64,000 nucleotides of DNA from Lingula anatina (GCF_001039355.2 NW_019776017.1:74206-138205); one strand, 5' to 3'; positions 21,708-33,560 are shown, counted from the first letter of the stretch. Notes: generated from the sequence alone by a model not told the origin. A program made the numbers and translations.

Positions 21708-22971
21708 GTATGCCTACATAAATAACTAGAATAATTTTACATGAACACTTTTCCTTCCATAGTCTCAAGTCCACATTGGTTAATCAGTCTAATTAATGAA
21801 CACGAAAAAAAACTTGAATTCTTGCGCAATTAACATATTTCCAGGTTCATTAATGTTCGGGTAAGGCGGAGTCTTCGATTTCATCGCGTGATGCGGTGCT
21901 AGAGTTAAACTGGGTTTCTTCGTCCTTGTGCTGTTTTGCTCTCTTAATTGGTGACCGATTGGTGGATCCAAAGTACCCCGCCCCCTTCCACGTTGCCCAA
22001 TGCTATCTTCAGTGACGGCAATGCTCCTTGCAGACTGGTGGGAAATGTTACAATCATTACTGTTCTTTTGATTTCCAGTTAACGTGAATAGTGATTTTGG
22101 TCACCAATGTAAACATGGAAATGACAATTTTTTTCCAATAAAATGCAATAAAGTACTGTAAAAGACTAGAAATTGTATTGTTGAAATAAAAAATGCAGAC
22201 ACCTTACAGAGGGCAACAGATGGGAATGAATTTTGATGATACTGTATGAAATAAAAAATCTGATGAAGAAATGTTAGGATAGGACTTTTTGAATGAATGT
22301 TTCAGTTAAAGTTGACACAACATAATAAGGGAAAAAGCATAGAATTTGTCTGTTTATTAAATTGTTTAACCAACTGGTTTTATCCAGGATTTTAATAGCA
22401 TTTTTTTAAATGAAAAATTAGTTTTTATCAAATTCAAAATATTTTAAGCCTAAACAAGCATACAAATGTAATTTGCCATGAATAACCATGAAACTTTGTC
22501 TTCTTTTACAAACTGGTATTCAATATTTAAAAACTTGAACATAAGGGTCAGTAAAAGAAAAAGAAAATTCAGAAAATACTCAAGGTATATTTTACTGTCA
22601 CAGATCAATGAAGTTATTTTAAAAAATGTCTATCTAAAAGTGAATGAGATCATTAATGGCAGCATTTATTTAAAAAAAGATACTTTAAGAGATTCTGGTC
22701 ACATTTTTTGCACTGTACCAATGTATTTAATACTAAGGCAATGTATCTGTCTATATAAAAACACTTATGATCCATAAGAAATTTAAAAGGACAAAGTTCA
22801 ACACAAAATATTTTAATGATTTATAATTTTTTTCATTAAATCATAAACATGGTATAATTCTGCAACAGGGGTATGAGGCCTCCATGAGTCTGTTTGATAA
22901 AAGTCCTTGCACTATTTCTGGAATTATATCACTTAGTAAAAGGTTCCACTGGCACCGGAGCACTGAGTTTT
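21708..22971. other. Region downstream of the polycystin-like gene
   Basis: AT-rich DNA after the N at 21707. It probably includes the 3' untranslated region of the minus-strand gene ending at 22972. ORFs here (for example 22478-22777) look like chance readings of A-rich sequence. Confidence 0.45.
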
Positions 22972-25229
22972 TTAAAACTTAACAAGTTGTGTCTTTTCCT
23001 GCCTGTGAGCATCCTCTCCAGCCTCATTAGCTGAGAAAAGTAGGCAGTAACCATATACACAAACTGCCTTCAGTGTCTGGAACACAAACAAGTCCTCCAC
23101 CAGTGCCACTCCTACCAGAGCAGCCCAGTTGTACACAGCGCTATCACTCAGTTCTCCGCCATACACAATGGTGAGAAATACTGCCCCAGCCATGGAGACA
23201 CCCAGCAAAATGAATGCTGGATAGATCAAAAAGCCGGGCAACTTTTTGCGGCGTTTTCTGTTGACCATCATCTCCAGTGACTTCAGCTCAGTGTATGGCA
23301 CCTCATCTGATGGTTCTGGAACAGATTGTGTGGAAATGAACTATTGCAAAAAGTATGTGGAAGTTTTACTACAAATTGAAGCAGGGTAATATTACCCCTG
23401 CTTAAGACCATAACCTCTGTTTTAATTTTAATAAAGGCAAGGAAACTTATGTTGAAATCAATGTTTTAAGTATCTTCAAAATGTAAGCTGATGGGTTACA
23501 TGTACAGTCTGTACATGAAAACGCATTATCCTTTTTTTGTATATTCATTCTTTTTCAAAATAATTAACTGAAATGACAGACGTTTATGCATCAAACAAGG
23601 GAAATGTAAAAATTATTTGTTTGAGCCATATTTTTCTACTGTTGAACAAAAATTAAGAATCTAAAAATCAAAAGGATGTTACATCTGTTCTACACCATCA
23701 AAAAGGATTAAAAAACATCATCAGATAGACATTTCTACAGCATTATATAACAGCAAACTATTTTATATATGTACATGATTACCTGAAATAAGAAAACTGG
23801 GGTTGAAGTGAGCTTGAGTTGAAGTGGAAATCTTCCCAGCATGGGATTTTGGGTTCTCTGCCTGCATTTCCTTATGCATCTTTGAGTTTAGCCTATGGTT
23901 TTTAGGGGGAGGAGCATATGTGAAGAACTCAGAAGGAATGTAGTTGTTATTTTCCCCAGAGACTTCTGGCATCTGGAGTATGATGCTACTAGTGGACAGT
24001 GCACTGGAGCTGGGAGTCCTGTTGTAGCTGGGTGTTTTCTGAAATATTGAACATCATCCAATAACTGATTCTGCTGACTGGTAAATATAGGCAAAATATT
24101 CCACAGACTGAGACATTTATTATGGTAGTAGTTTGATGTTGCACAATAATACCTCAATATTAGCATAATGTCTTTTTATGTTCTTAGTGTATGTATATGT
24201 GCTTATAAGTCAAGCCAAATATATTGTCAAACATTACAGAAATGATACAAGTGTCTGTTTTTAATTACAAGAAGGCAATACAAGTATGTGTCAAAGGCAA
24301 TCCATGATATCTATACAGGCACATACATGCATGCACAAACTAAAAATAGAAGTAATAAATACCCCTTTCTTGCTGTCCACATCTCCCATGGCAACCACAT
24401 CTTCCTTGACAACCAAATTTTCCTTGGCAACCATTTCTTCTATCTGTGCCATAGCCCGGTGTTCTACAGTTGCATGTGCCAAACCATAGCCCTTCTCGAA
24501 GTCATAAGCCACCCGTTTCATCATGGTCTCCACACTTCCATGCACAACTTGTTGGGACCCATCACTGATTGTGCAACTGCAAACAAAAAAAAAAATAAAT
24601 AAAAAATAATGAATCTTTCTCCAATCAAGAAATAATGTAAAGAATTAGTATAATTGGTAGGACAACACTCCGACTATAATTACTACCTCCATTTACATAC
24701 TCAGAACATGTCACATTAGCAAGAAAATGTGAAATTAAATCATTTCAAAACTGAATATTTAACAAAAATGAAATAGTATATGAAATGAAACATGTTCAGC
24801 CCCATATATGTTGTCAGAATCAGTCATTGCTATGAGCAAGACCCGTGGTCAACTCCCAAAGCTAAAGACAAATTTAACTTTATTCCAACATAACTGTGAA
24901 ACGAGGAGTCTTTTCATGTTAAAACATGAACATAAAATAAACTGCTTCCTTACATGTCATCATACTGGCGCTCATCTTCCAGGCTCTGCAGCACAGTGTC
25001 ACCAGTGTCCTCTCTGTCATAGCACCTGATATTGTACATTGCTACATCATATATGCTATTCACAAGGAATGTTCCTATATTGACAAGGAGGCTGGAGAGG
25101 AAGATGTCTCTATCAAGCTGAATGACACCAACAGCACTGAGAAGGGTACTGATAAGCAGCATGTTAGCAAACATGTAGTTCAAGGTGCTGTTAAACCACA
25201 GAACCACAGCTGTTAAACCACTCAATGAA
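22972..25229 (-). CDS. Polycystin-1-like membrane protein, last four exons
   Basis: Minus-strand exons 25229-24954, 24576-24363, 24038-23783 and 23315-22972 splice in frame (phases 2, 0 and 1) and end at a TAA. The first encodes two hydrophobic segments (VVLWFNSTLNYMFANMLLIS and ILF-like FLSSLLVNIGTFLVNSIYD). The next two encode a polar, Ser/Pro-rich cytoplasmic loop. The last encodes KKLPGFLIYPAFILLGVSMA and VEDLFVFQTLKAVCVYGY. This order (membrane pair, long loop, basic L-P-x-x-x-x-Y segment, then F-V-x-Q-x-LK) matches the region between the PLAT domain and channel domain of polycystin-1, PKDREJ and related proteins. The polycystin channel domain expected next is absent; the protein stops 24 residues after the last membrane segment. 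The 5' exons are missing: a LINE abuts the first visible exon. Confidence 0.55.
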
Positions 25230-25583
25230 AGTGAGGCTGACCTAATTAGTTGCTGCTTTGGGGGAGCTCTTCAAAAATCAAAAAAGGTAACTACAAAAGT
25301 AGAATTCACACAAGGAATTTATTGCTAACAGTTTGACAAACATCCCAGGGATCTACAGGAAAAAAAGTAGACTTTTTCTCATCAAATTAGACAGAAAATT
25401 TGACTCTCATTTCTTGGACAGAATATTCCTTTGTTTGAAACTACTCACAATATGGCTGCCGCTATGGTCCTGTAACAGAAATAGGATACTTCCTCCGCTC
25501 GGCTACATAAATCTCCAAAACAGTGTTGGAATCCTTACTTATTTCAACGAAGACTGCTACATCCTGCTGTACATCAAACTTCT

Positions 25584-27353
25584 GTGATAAACTTTTTGGA
25601 AGTTTTAGAAGAAAACTCACTAAACATGGCACTGTCCAGACCAAAAAGGTCTGTAAAAACTGTGAAGAATCCTGACTTTCTATATGACTCTGAGCTATCA
25701 CCACTAAAATCTCCCTCACAAAATAGTCAAGACACAGCAAAGGAAATGTTTCTAAACCCTGAGAAGCTGTACTTTGATCATCAAACAAGGTTCCAAGCAG
25801 GGATAGAAGAAAAGGTCATTTGCAATGCTAAATTTCACTCAAAAAGACTGCACGACTGGAAAACGACATCAAAAGAGTACTTTCAAAGGAAATATGAAAA
25901 CATGGAACTCTCATCTCCACCAATTCTTCAGGAGACAGATGGAGGTTTTCACCTGAAAATGACCACAAGAGATGATGATGGAGTTGACAGTACATATGCC
26001 GTCATGAGTTTCTACGTCAGCAGGGGCATAATTGTTATAAATGGAGCTCAATGTATGAACTGGGTCTCTAATGATTTTCCACGCCTGAGACTACTTATGG
26101 AAGAAGAGGCTAAACAAACCAGAAAAAAGAGCATGACAGCAGATGCAGATAACCCCTGTATTCCCACCTGTAGTATTCCTTTTGAAACACCGGTGAGAAG
26201 CGATGAAACTACGACCTCTGAGACTGAGCTTTCATTTCATACCAAATCTGAAACTGACCAGCTTCTTCAAGACCTGGATGACTTTGATGACATTAAGTAC
26301 AATGAAATAGAAAATGTCACCCTGGTTACAAACAGTCCCCATTTGGCAGTAAGGAAAATAAATGAAAATAGCCAGCAAAGGGAAGAAATAAAACGGTTGA
26401 ATCTACTGCTTGCAAAACTACAAGAAGAAAGGGAGGCTGAAACATTAAAATTGCAAAAGGAAAATGAGACACTCCACAAACAAATCCATGAAATGCAGAG
26501 CAAACTGGATACAGTAACTGAAGAAAGGGACATCTTCCGCGCTAGAATTGAAAGCATGGAGACTGAAGTCGAGAATGAAACACGGAAAAAGAGTGAAATA
26601 GAAAACCTACAGACTGCTATAGATAACAGGGGAATGGTTCCCATACAGACCTCCAACAGATTTGCCCCCCTCCAACACCAGCAAATGACCTGGAGCTCAA
26701 TTGCACGTGGAAACCGTCAGCAGCCACAGCAGCCACAAGCCCCTGAACAAGCCCCTGGACCAACCCCACCACAAGGAGCACCCAGCAATGTAAGGACACA
26801 CTCAAAAATGTTAATTATAGGAGACTCAATGATGCGCAATGTAAGCAACAAAATTCAGGCAGAAAATACTCAGATCCATGCCACAACATATCTCCACTCA
26901 GGTGCTACCTTAGAAAAAATTACAAACAGAGTATCTAAATACAAAAAAACCAACGAAATACCCGATCATGTTGTCCTCCATGCAGGAACAAACAATATTG
27001 AATTGGACAATATTCAATACATGGTAAACCAAACTTCAAACCTTATACAGGTAACAAAAGAAAAGTATCCTCAATCTCAAATTATTGTCTCTGGAATGTT
27101 CCAGAGGGATGACAAGCCCCACCTAAACGGAAAAATCTCTATCATCAACAACATTACCAAAAGCAAATGTGAGGAGGAAGGCATACTATTCATTAACAAT
27201 ACTACCTGGCCACGAACCAGGATTACAAACTATGGTGGCCTTCATCTATCTCGACATGGAGAAACACAATATGTAAAGCATCTGATTACCTCACTGCGTA
27301 CCCAAGGAAAACACCAAAATTTTCACACAGCTCAGCAGAGGAGAATTCCATAG
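25584..27353 (+). CDS. LINE ORF1 protein with coiled coil and SGNH hydrolase
   Basis: 589 codons. Residues 1-210 are charged and not recognised. About 255-345 form a long heptad-like coiled coil (LLLAKLQEEREAETLKLQKE), likely for trimer or multimer formation. About 375-400 are Gln/Pro-rich (QQPQQPQAPEQAPGPTPPQ). From about 405 a SGNH/GDSL hydrolase fold follows: GDSMMRN carries the nucleophile Ser, and HAGTNNIE is the GxND-equivalent block. In the last block, YGGLHLS, the His is present, but the Asp normally three residues before it is Gly. In CR1-like LINEs this protein binds RNA and lipid or acts as an esterase. An upstream ATG is not available in frame. Confidence 0.85.
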   Translation: MINFLEVLEENSLNMALSRPKRSVKTVKNPDFLYDSELSPLKSPSQNSQDTAKEMFLNPEKLYFDHQTRFQAGIEEKVICNAKFHSKRLHDWKTTSKEYFQRKYENMELSSPPILQETDGGFHLKMTTRDDDGVDSTYAVMSFYVSRGIIVINGAQCMNWVSNDFPRLRLLMEEEAKQTRKKSMTADADNPCIPTCSIPFETPVRSDETTTSETELSFHTKSETDQLLQDLDDFDDIKYNEIENVTLVTNSPHLAVRKINENSQQREEIKRLNLLLAKLQEEREAETLKLQKENETLHKQIHEMQSKLDTVTEERDIFRARIESMETEVENETRKKSEIENLQTAIDNRGMVPIQTSNRFAPLQHQQMTWSSIARGNRQQPQQPQAPEQAPGPTPPQGAPSNVRTHSKMLIIGDSMMRNVSNKIQAENTQIHATTYLHSGATLEKITNRVSKYKKTNEIPDHVVLHAGTNNIELDNIQYMVNQTSNLIQVTKEKYPQSQIIVSGMFQRDDKPHLNGKISIINNITKSKCEEEGILFINNTTWPRTRITNYGGLHLSRHGETQYVKHLITSLRTQGKHQNFHTAQQRRIP

Positions 27354-27361
27354 CCCCATGT

Positions 27362-28799
27362 ATGTCTCATAAATCTCATGAAAAACAGTTATCTAGAGCG
27401 CCCAAGGATAGAGACTCTCACGAAGAAACAAACTCACCTTTCGAAGAAATAATCAAAATAAGGAAGAAACACTCCCAAAATTTTCTCATATGTCATATAA
27501 ACATAAATAGCCTACAACACAAATTCTGGGACCTCAGAGACATATTACAAAGAAATGTGATTGACTGTCTAATAGTCAGTGAAACAAAACTTGATTCATC
27601 CTTCCCAGACTCTCAGTTTAAAGTGGAAAACTATAACATGTTCAGAAAGGACAGAAATGCAAATGGAGGTGGACTAATGGTTTATGTACGGTCATCCATT
27701 CCAACTCAAAGAGCAACAAATCTAGAATCGAACACCGTGGAACTTATACCTTTAACTGTAAACCTGAAAAATAGCAAATGGTGCTTCCTTGCCACTTATA
27801 GACCTCCAAACTCAAATGTTGACTTTTTTCTCCAAATTCTGGGAAAAACTATTGACATGGCTTTATGCAAATATGAAAACATTGAAGTTATTGGTGACCT
27901 TAACTGTAATTTAAACACTGAATGTGGAAATGGGAGATTGCTAAAAGAGTTTTGTGACATATATGACTTACAAAATATCATCAAGGTACCCACTTGTTAC
28001 AAGTCAGCAAATCCAACTTTGATAGATGTTATCCTCAGTAATCAGCCAAACAAACATCTAAAATCAGGAGCCTTCGACTGTGGCCTTAGTGATTTCCACC
28101 ATATGATATATTCAGTTTTCCGGTCTCATGCACCGAAAGAGCAAGTACGAACTATTAAATATAGAAGCTATAAAAACTTTGATGCCAGTCATTTCCAAAG
28201 AGATCTTGAAAATGCTCCTTTTGAGCTGGGCGAAATCTTTGATGACGCTGAGGATGCTTTCAACACTTTCAACAACCTCTTTAGTGACATAGTAGATAAA
28301 CACTTGCCAATGAAAACCAGAAGGATCAAAGGGAGAAATGCTCCCTTTATGAACAGTGAATACAGAAAGTGTGTCAGTAGAAAACAACAGCTAAGAAATA
28401 GGTTTTATAAAAGTAGAACATCACAAAATTGGGAGGACTTCAGACAAATGCGAAACAAATGTGCAAAACTCCGGAGGAACAGTATTAAAAACTATTTTAT
28501 GGAGAGATGTACAGGAGGTGCAAAAAACCCAAATTTCTGGAAAACAATTAAACCGTTTGTGAGCAAAAAATCAAACTCTGGCTGCAATGACATTGTTCTC
28601 ATAGAAAATGACACAGTAGTAAATTCACGGACAGAGATTGCCAGCATATTCAATAATCACTTTACTAATGTAGCCTCCCACATTGGGAGAAACAGCTCCT
28701 CGGATCCAGTGGAAATCAGCCATTATGAGAATCACTCCAGTATTCGCTACATAAAAGAAAATCAGGCTGAAGAAAAAGATTTTCATTTCATGCCCGTGT
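27362..28799 (+). CDS. LINE ORF2, endonuclease part (truncated by gap)
   Basis: About 479 codons before the gap. Apurinic/apyrimidinic-type endonuclease motifs appear in order: HININSLQHK, SETKLDSSFPDSQF, NGGGLMVYVRSS, ATYRPPNSN, GDLNCNL, TLIDVILSN and SDFHHMI (catalytic Asp-His pair). A linker rich in Arg/Lys follows (KRG, RKQQLRNRF), as usually found before the reverse transcriptase. The reverse transcriptase itself is in the gap. The start lies 9 bases after the ORF1 stop in a different frame; two ATGs (27358, 27362) sit there. Termination-reinitiation is a plausible way to express it. Confidence 0.9.
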
Positions 28800-29377
28800 N
28801 NNNNNNNNNNNNNNNNNNNNNNNNNNNNNNNNNNNNNNNNNNNNNNNNNNNNNNNNNNNNNNNNNNNNNNNNNNNNNNNNNNNNNNNNNNNNNNNNNNNN
28901 NNNNNNNNNNNNNNNNNNNNNNNNNNNNNNNNNNNNNNNNNNNNNNNNNNNNNNNNNNNNNNNNNNNNNNNNNNNNNNNNNNNNNNNNNNNNNNNNNNNN
29001 NNNNNNNNNNNNNNNNNNNNNNNNNNNNNNNNNNNNNNNNNNNNNNNNNNNNNNNNNNNNNNNNNNNNNNNNNNNNNNNNNNNNNNNNNNNNNNNNNNNN
29101 NNNNNNNNNNNNNNNNNNNNNNNNNNNNNNNNNNNNNNNNNNNNNNNNNNNNNNNNNNNNNNNNNNNNNNNNNNNNNNNNNNNNNNNNNNNNNNNNNNNN
29201 NNNNNNNNNNNNNNNNNNNNNNNNNNNNNNNNNNNNNNNNNNNNNNNNNNNNNNNNNNNNNNNNNNNNNNNNNNNNNNNNNNNNNNNNNNNNNNNNNNNN
29301 NNNNNNNNNNNNNNNNNNNNNNNNNNNNNNNNNNNNNNNNNNNNNNNNNNNNNNNNNNNNNNNNNNNNNNNNNNNNN
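28800..29377. other. Assembly gap (578 N)
   Basis: Unknown sequence. The LINE enters from the left and a helicase fragment emerges on the right, so the join is not supported by any shared feature. Confidence 1.
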
Positions 29378-29379
29378 AA

Positions 29380-29490
29380 CCAGAGCAGTATGATGCCCTG
29401 CATCATTATCTACTGAGGGATGATGTATTTTGCGTGCTGCCCACAGGTTACGGCAAGTCCCTGATATTCAGCCTTATCTTTGATTGGTCC
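29380..29490 (+). pseudogene. RecQ-like helicase fragment at gap edge
   Basis: Reads PEQYDALHHYLLRDDVFCVL, then PTGYGKSLIFSLI, a Q-motif followed by Walker A (TGYGKS) as in RecQ-family DEAD-box helicases. It then runs into FDW and non-helicase sequence. Such isolated RecQ-like exons are frequent in invertebrate genomes and are often part of multi-copy elements. Only about 35 residues remain. Confidence 0.65.
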
Positions 29491-29647
29491 GGATTTGAAC
29501 AAAGCGCGCTTTGACTCGTTCGCGTTCATTGGCTAGATCGTTCAATGAGCCATTGAGTGCGGGCTTTAAATTTGATTGGCGGGCGGCGGGGGCACTCGAA
29601 TCTGGTCAGAGGTTACTTGACACGATGGAGATAGGCTACAGTGAAAA
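29484..29647 (+). promoter_or_regulatory. GC-rich stretch with three ATTGG boxes and a short ORF start
   Basis: GATTGGTCC, CATTGGCT and GATTGGCGG occur at about 29484, 29529 and 29574 (CCAAT boxes in reverse). They are followed by ATG 29625 (MEIGYSEK) and a donor-like AAG/GTTAGT. This looks like a promoter and first exon of something, perhaps of the RecQ-like family or an unrelated gene. No downstream exon can be assigned. Confidence 0.3.
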
Positions 29648-29796
29648 GGTTAGTGTCAAGTTAGCTCTGAAGCTCAGGGTGGTTAACAGTCACTTTTCTT
29701 CAATTTAGTTTTGCTTTTAAGAACATATTCACACTGTCCCCTTTGTAAAACACTTCAGATTGTTATATGTCTCATTAATTTAAACTTAAATTTCAG

Positions 29797-31069
29797 AGGA
29801 GTTGGTATAGAAATGACAAGTCCTGTATATGTGGCGCCATCTTTATCTGATATTCTTCCAAGTGTAGTGTTTCCCCAGAATCTTCCGTCTGTCATCTGCA
29901 GTCATGTGTTGGATCCTCAGCCAAACAACCGTGTGCTGGACATGTGTGCTGCTCCAGGGGGTAAAACCACACACATTGCCACTCTGATGAGAGACCAGGT
30001 GGGGTGTATTGTAAAGATGTTATAGATTAATAATTGATGGAAATGGCAATAATTGATGATAATAATTTCTTCAAACAGGTTGCAATATTATAATACATGT
30101 AGTTTGTAATATTAAAGGGGTAAGACCTCTGATTTTGACTGTTGTTTTAACAAATTAAACTTACTTTATCCTTGAAGTCCCACTCTAGGCCTGGCCTGGC
30201 AATTAACCAACTTGTGCCTAAATGGTAAGAAATGAAGTTATGAAAGTGAAATTTTGTGTTAGGACCTCTTCTAATGTAGCTGGACAGTTGTGCTGCTGAA
30301 GCCTTATGCTACATACAGTGCATTAGTGTGAAAGAGACTCATGGTCTGTTTTCCATCAAAATAATGATGTAGTTTGTTGCAGGGTCTGGTGATAGCTTTT
30401 GACAAGGGACAGGGCAGAGTAGAGAGAATACAGTCCAATGCTTCCAAGTGGAACCTGAAGTCTGTCAGGGCATTTCCTTATGATGCTACCAAGAGCTGTG
30501 CAATAGATGCAGGTAAACTGTGTGTGTGTGTGCTATATATGTGTGTGTGCTGTGTGCTTGTGTGTGTGTGTGTGCTATGTATGTATGTGGTGTGTGTTTG
30601 TGTGTATGTGTTTGAAAGGAATAATTTTGTTGTATATTTCTGTAAGAATAGCAATGTTAATTTCTACTTGCTAATTGAATCTTGACCTAACAGGTTGATT
30701 TCAGTGAATAGTCAATGGGAATTAGCTCCAATGATTATTTTGGTGTTTTAAAGCGTTTTCATTTTCTCTTCAATTATATGTTAATGATTGATTAATTTTC
30801 ATATGTAGTACCAAATTAAACTAGTAGGTTTTTAAATAAGAAAAATTATGAAAAGGCTGGTTCATATTATTCTATCTTATACTTCTTACAAGACATGGTG
30901 TATTATTACAGATGGTGATCCTTTCCCTCCATTTCCCCCTGAATATTTTGACCGTGTTCTCCTTGACGCACCTTGCAGTGGTTTGGGGCAGAAGCCGTCC
31001 GTGTTCAACAAAATGTCTGCCAGAGAACTAAGCTCATATCCTCCATTACAGAGGAAACTTCTGGCTCAG
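29797..31069 (+). CDS. NSUN6: NSUN6-type RNA m5C methyltransferase, three internal exons
   Basis: Exons 29797-29998, 30383-30512 and 30912-31069 splice in frame (phases 0 and 1), all with GT-AG borders. The first carries GVGIEMTSPVY and the S-adenosylmethionine motif LDMCAAPGGKTTHIA. The second carries LVIAFDKGQGRVERIQSNAS and the third FDRVLLDAPCSGLGQKPSVF, followed by PPLQRKLLAQ. The PCSG cysteine and the spacing match NSUN6, which methylates tRNA and mRNA cytosines. The PUA-containing N-terminal exons and the last exon(s) with the catalytic STCT-type motif are not found on either side. It could be a broken gene or one interrupted by misassembly around 29.4 and 31.1 kb. Confidence 0.8.
30517..30612 (+). 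repeat. (TG)n-rich tract just after an NSUN6 exon
   Basis: An imperfect TG repeat interrupted by CTATATATG and CTGTGTGCT begins a few bases after the splice donor at 30513. Confidence 0.9.
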
Positions 31070-31369
31070 GTAATGGTGGAGAAATAACAGACCAGCACAG
31101 TAAATTTTCTTGAGTGAAAGATAACGATCAGTACAGTTAGTTAAGGACGCTAAACAACATCGTCATATCCATTCATTCAGATAACAGGAGAATCTATTAA
31201 GAGTTGTACTGTCGGGCTGTTGTTTCTTTACCGCAATATTCGGTGTGAGATAGCGATCGGTAGTTTTGCTGAGGCGCACAATAGCATTGTTAACAGTAGA
31301 GACTTCAGTAACAGAACAAAAGAGCAATATTAAGAGCTGCAACACAGATAACCATTATTGCTTTCTTGT

Positions 31370-33560
31370 CTCGTTCAGATCGTTCACGATCTCCAGCTGA
31401 CGATCTTCCGCTAATGAAGTCCCTTGAAATGTACAAATGAAATGAAAAATATTTTTTAAAATTATAAATGGGGAGGGATGGAGGGTTAAAAACAATCGAG
31501 AACGATCTCCGGCTGACGATCTTCCGCAAACGAAAGCCACTGAACGAGTATGAGCTTTCTCGTTTCACTCGGATTGCGACGCTGACGATACGAAAATTGC
31601 GTTCTCTTCTCGCCCTTTGGCTTACGAAGTCTCTTTAACAAATATGAAAATTGCCTCCTGGTCTCTCTCGGATTGCGAACGATCTCTCCCTGAAAATTTG
31701 AAATTTTCCTTTTTGTCAATCAGCTTTGTCAGTTGCCGTGCGTATGAAGGTCCGGAAGGTGTCCCCTTTCACAAATTGGCCTGTAGTTTGCTTAGTGTTT
31801 TGTACCGCATGAAGGTCACTCTTGTCACTGCTGCATACGGCGTGGAATGTGTATCTTAAAGTTCATAGAAACATTTTATTGTGTTTTGTAAGCTTTAGGA
31901 AGTCGTTTCGTCATAACTGAATATCAGCGTACACTACAAAGTAGTACCATTCATCTGTGACGCATCATAAAAGTTAGGTACGTCAAATTACTCTAAGAAA
32001 ATTTCTTACAACGTCCACGGCTGCCCCGACAAGCCAAGACGTCATTAAAAAAAAAGGTCGCAGGCCGTCTAGCCGTCTTTGAAAATACAGGCCGTCCGGT
32101 GATGTCAGCGGCCGTCCAAATGACGACTGGACGGTTCGCTTGGAAAAGCCTTGATCATAAGGGTATATTTATTTAACTAGGGGCTTACTTACATCACCCA
32201 GCTTACATGCGGGTGCATGCCTCATAATATTATTTTAAAGGATAAAATTGTAATATATCTAAGTTTAATTGTTTGTAAATTTTGTAAAAAATGCCCATGC
32301 CACCCCGTTAGTTTGGAGGGTTATGCTGGATCAAGTCCGTGTCAAAATTCTTTGACACTTTGCAGGAAAAGTCAATCTTCCTTTGTTTCTCTGGCTCCTT
32401 GTTTAGCCCGATGATCAGATTTATCTAGTGCCCCCAGGTCTGCTGGAGCAGCTCTTTGAAAATATCACACAGGTAGATTTTTATCTGAGATAAATATCGC
32501 GTTCGATACACTCAAGACAAAAGCTACCTGTGAGCTGAAGGGCACTTTACCCTCTAATAAAGAGGTAAAGCAAGTTCCAGCTAGATGGACGATTAAGATC
32601 GGACTTCAGATGGTAACTGTATTGTTTGCCTCAGTTCTGTGAAAGCAAACGAAAAGGGGTGTCAGAACAATGGTGCATATATAAATTATACAGAGAATTT
32701 GTACATTCAGGTGACATTAACTTATAATCGAAGGGGATTTTCGATAATATTCCTTGAAAAGTACACTAGATTTATAGAGAATAATATCATGGTTGGCCAA
32801 AAAATTATATACGCACAGTGTATCCGTGCGTATGCCTGGTAACGCCCCTGTCGCAAACCAGCAAACCATATCCTGCTGACTACATGAAAATTGTTTTCTA
32901 GCATGGACAAAAAGTCCAAGCTTCTATGCTTGCTCGGATCGCTGACGATCTCTTGCTGACGAATATAGTAACGAAGTCCCTTGAACTAGTGTGGAAATTG
33001 GCTTATTGTCGCGCTCAGATCGCTCACTATCTCCCATTGACGATCTTCTAGTCCCTTGAACGAATATAAAAACTTCCTTTTCGGTTTACCCTAGATTACC
33101 TATCTCTCGCCTTTGTTTGAAGATGGTTTCAATGACAAAACGTACACGCTTTTCAAATGCGTACATTGACGCAACTATGCGCCAGGAAATCAGNGTACAC
33201 TAGATTTATAGAGAATAATATCATGGTTGGCCAAGAAATTATATACGCACAGTGTATCCGTGCGTATGCCTGGTTACGCCCCTGTCGCAAACCAGCAAAC
33301 CATATCCTGCTGATTACATGAAAATTGCCTTCTAGCATGGACAAAAAGTCCAAGCTTCTATGCTTGCTCGGATCGCTGACGATCTCTTGCTGACGAATAT
33401 AGTAACGAAGTCCCTTGAACTAGTGTGGAAATTGGCTTATTGTCGCGCTCAGATTGCTCACTATCTCCCATTGACGATCTTCCAGTCCCTTGAACGAATA
33501 TAAAAACTGGCTTTTCGGTTTACTCTAGATTACCTATCTCTCGCGTTTGTTTGAAGATGG
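31370..33560 (+). repeat. Degenerate repeat field with CGATCTxxxGCTGACGATCTTC motif
   Basis: GATCGxTCACGATCTCC, CTGACGATCTTCC and AGTCCCTTGAACGA recur near 31375, 31500, 31680, 32940, 33020, 33365 and 33440, with diverged spacing of about 75-130 bp. There is no open frame of interest. A stretch at 32000-32150 contains GCCGTCC repeats. ORFs here run through repeat sequence. Confidence 0.6.

Larger units (their letters stand above)
25231..28799 (+). mobile_element. LINE with esterase ORF1 and endonuclease ORF2, cut by gap
   Basis: A non-LTR retrotransposon with an intact 5' end (shared with 21559), a 350-bp 5' leader, ORF1 (25584-27353) and ORF2 (27362 into the gap). ORF1 with a SGNH esterase and ORF2 with an apurinic-type endonuclease are typical of the CR1/L2 group. 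The reverse transcriptase and 3' end fall in the N gap. Both frames are open throughout the visible part, so this copy is young. It abuts an exon of the polycystin-like gene. Confidence 0.85.
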
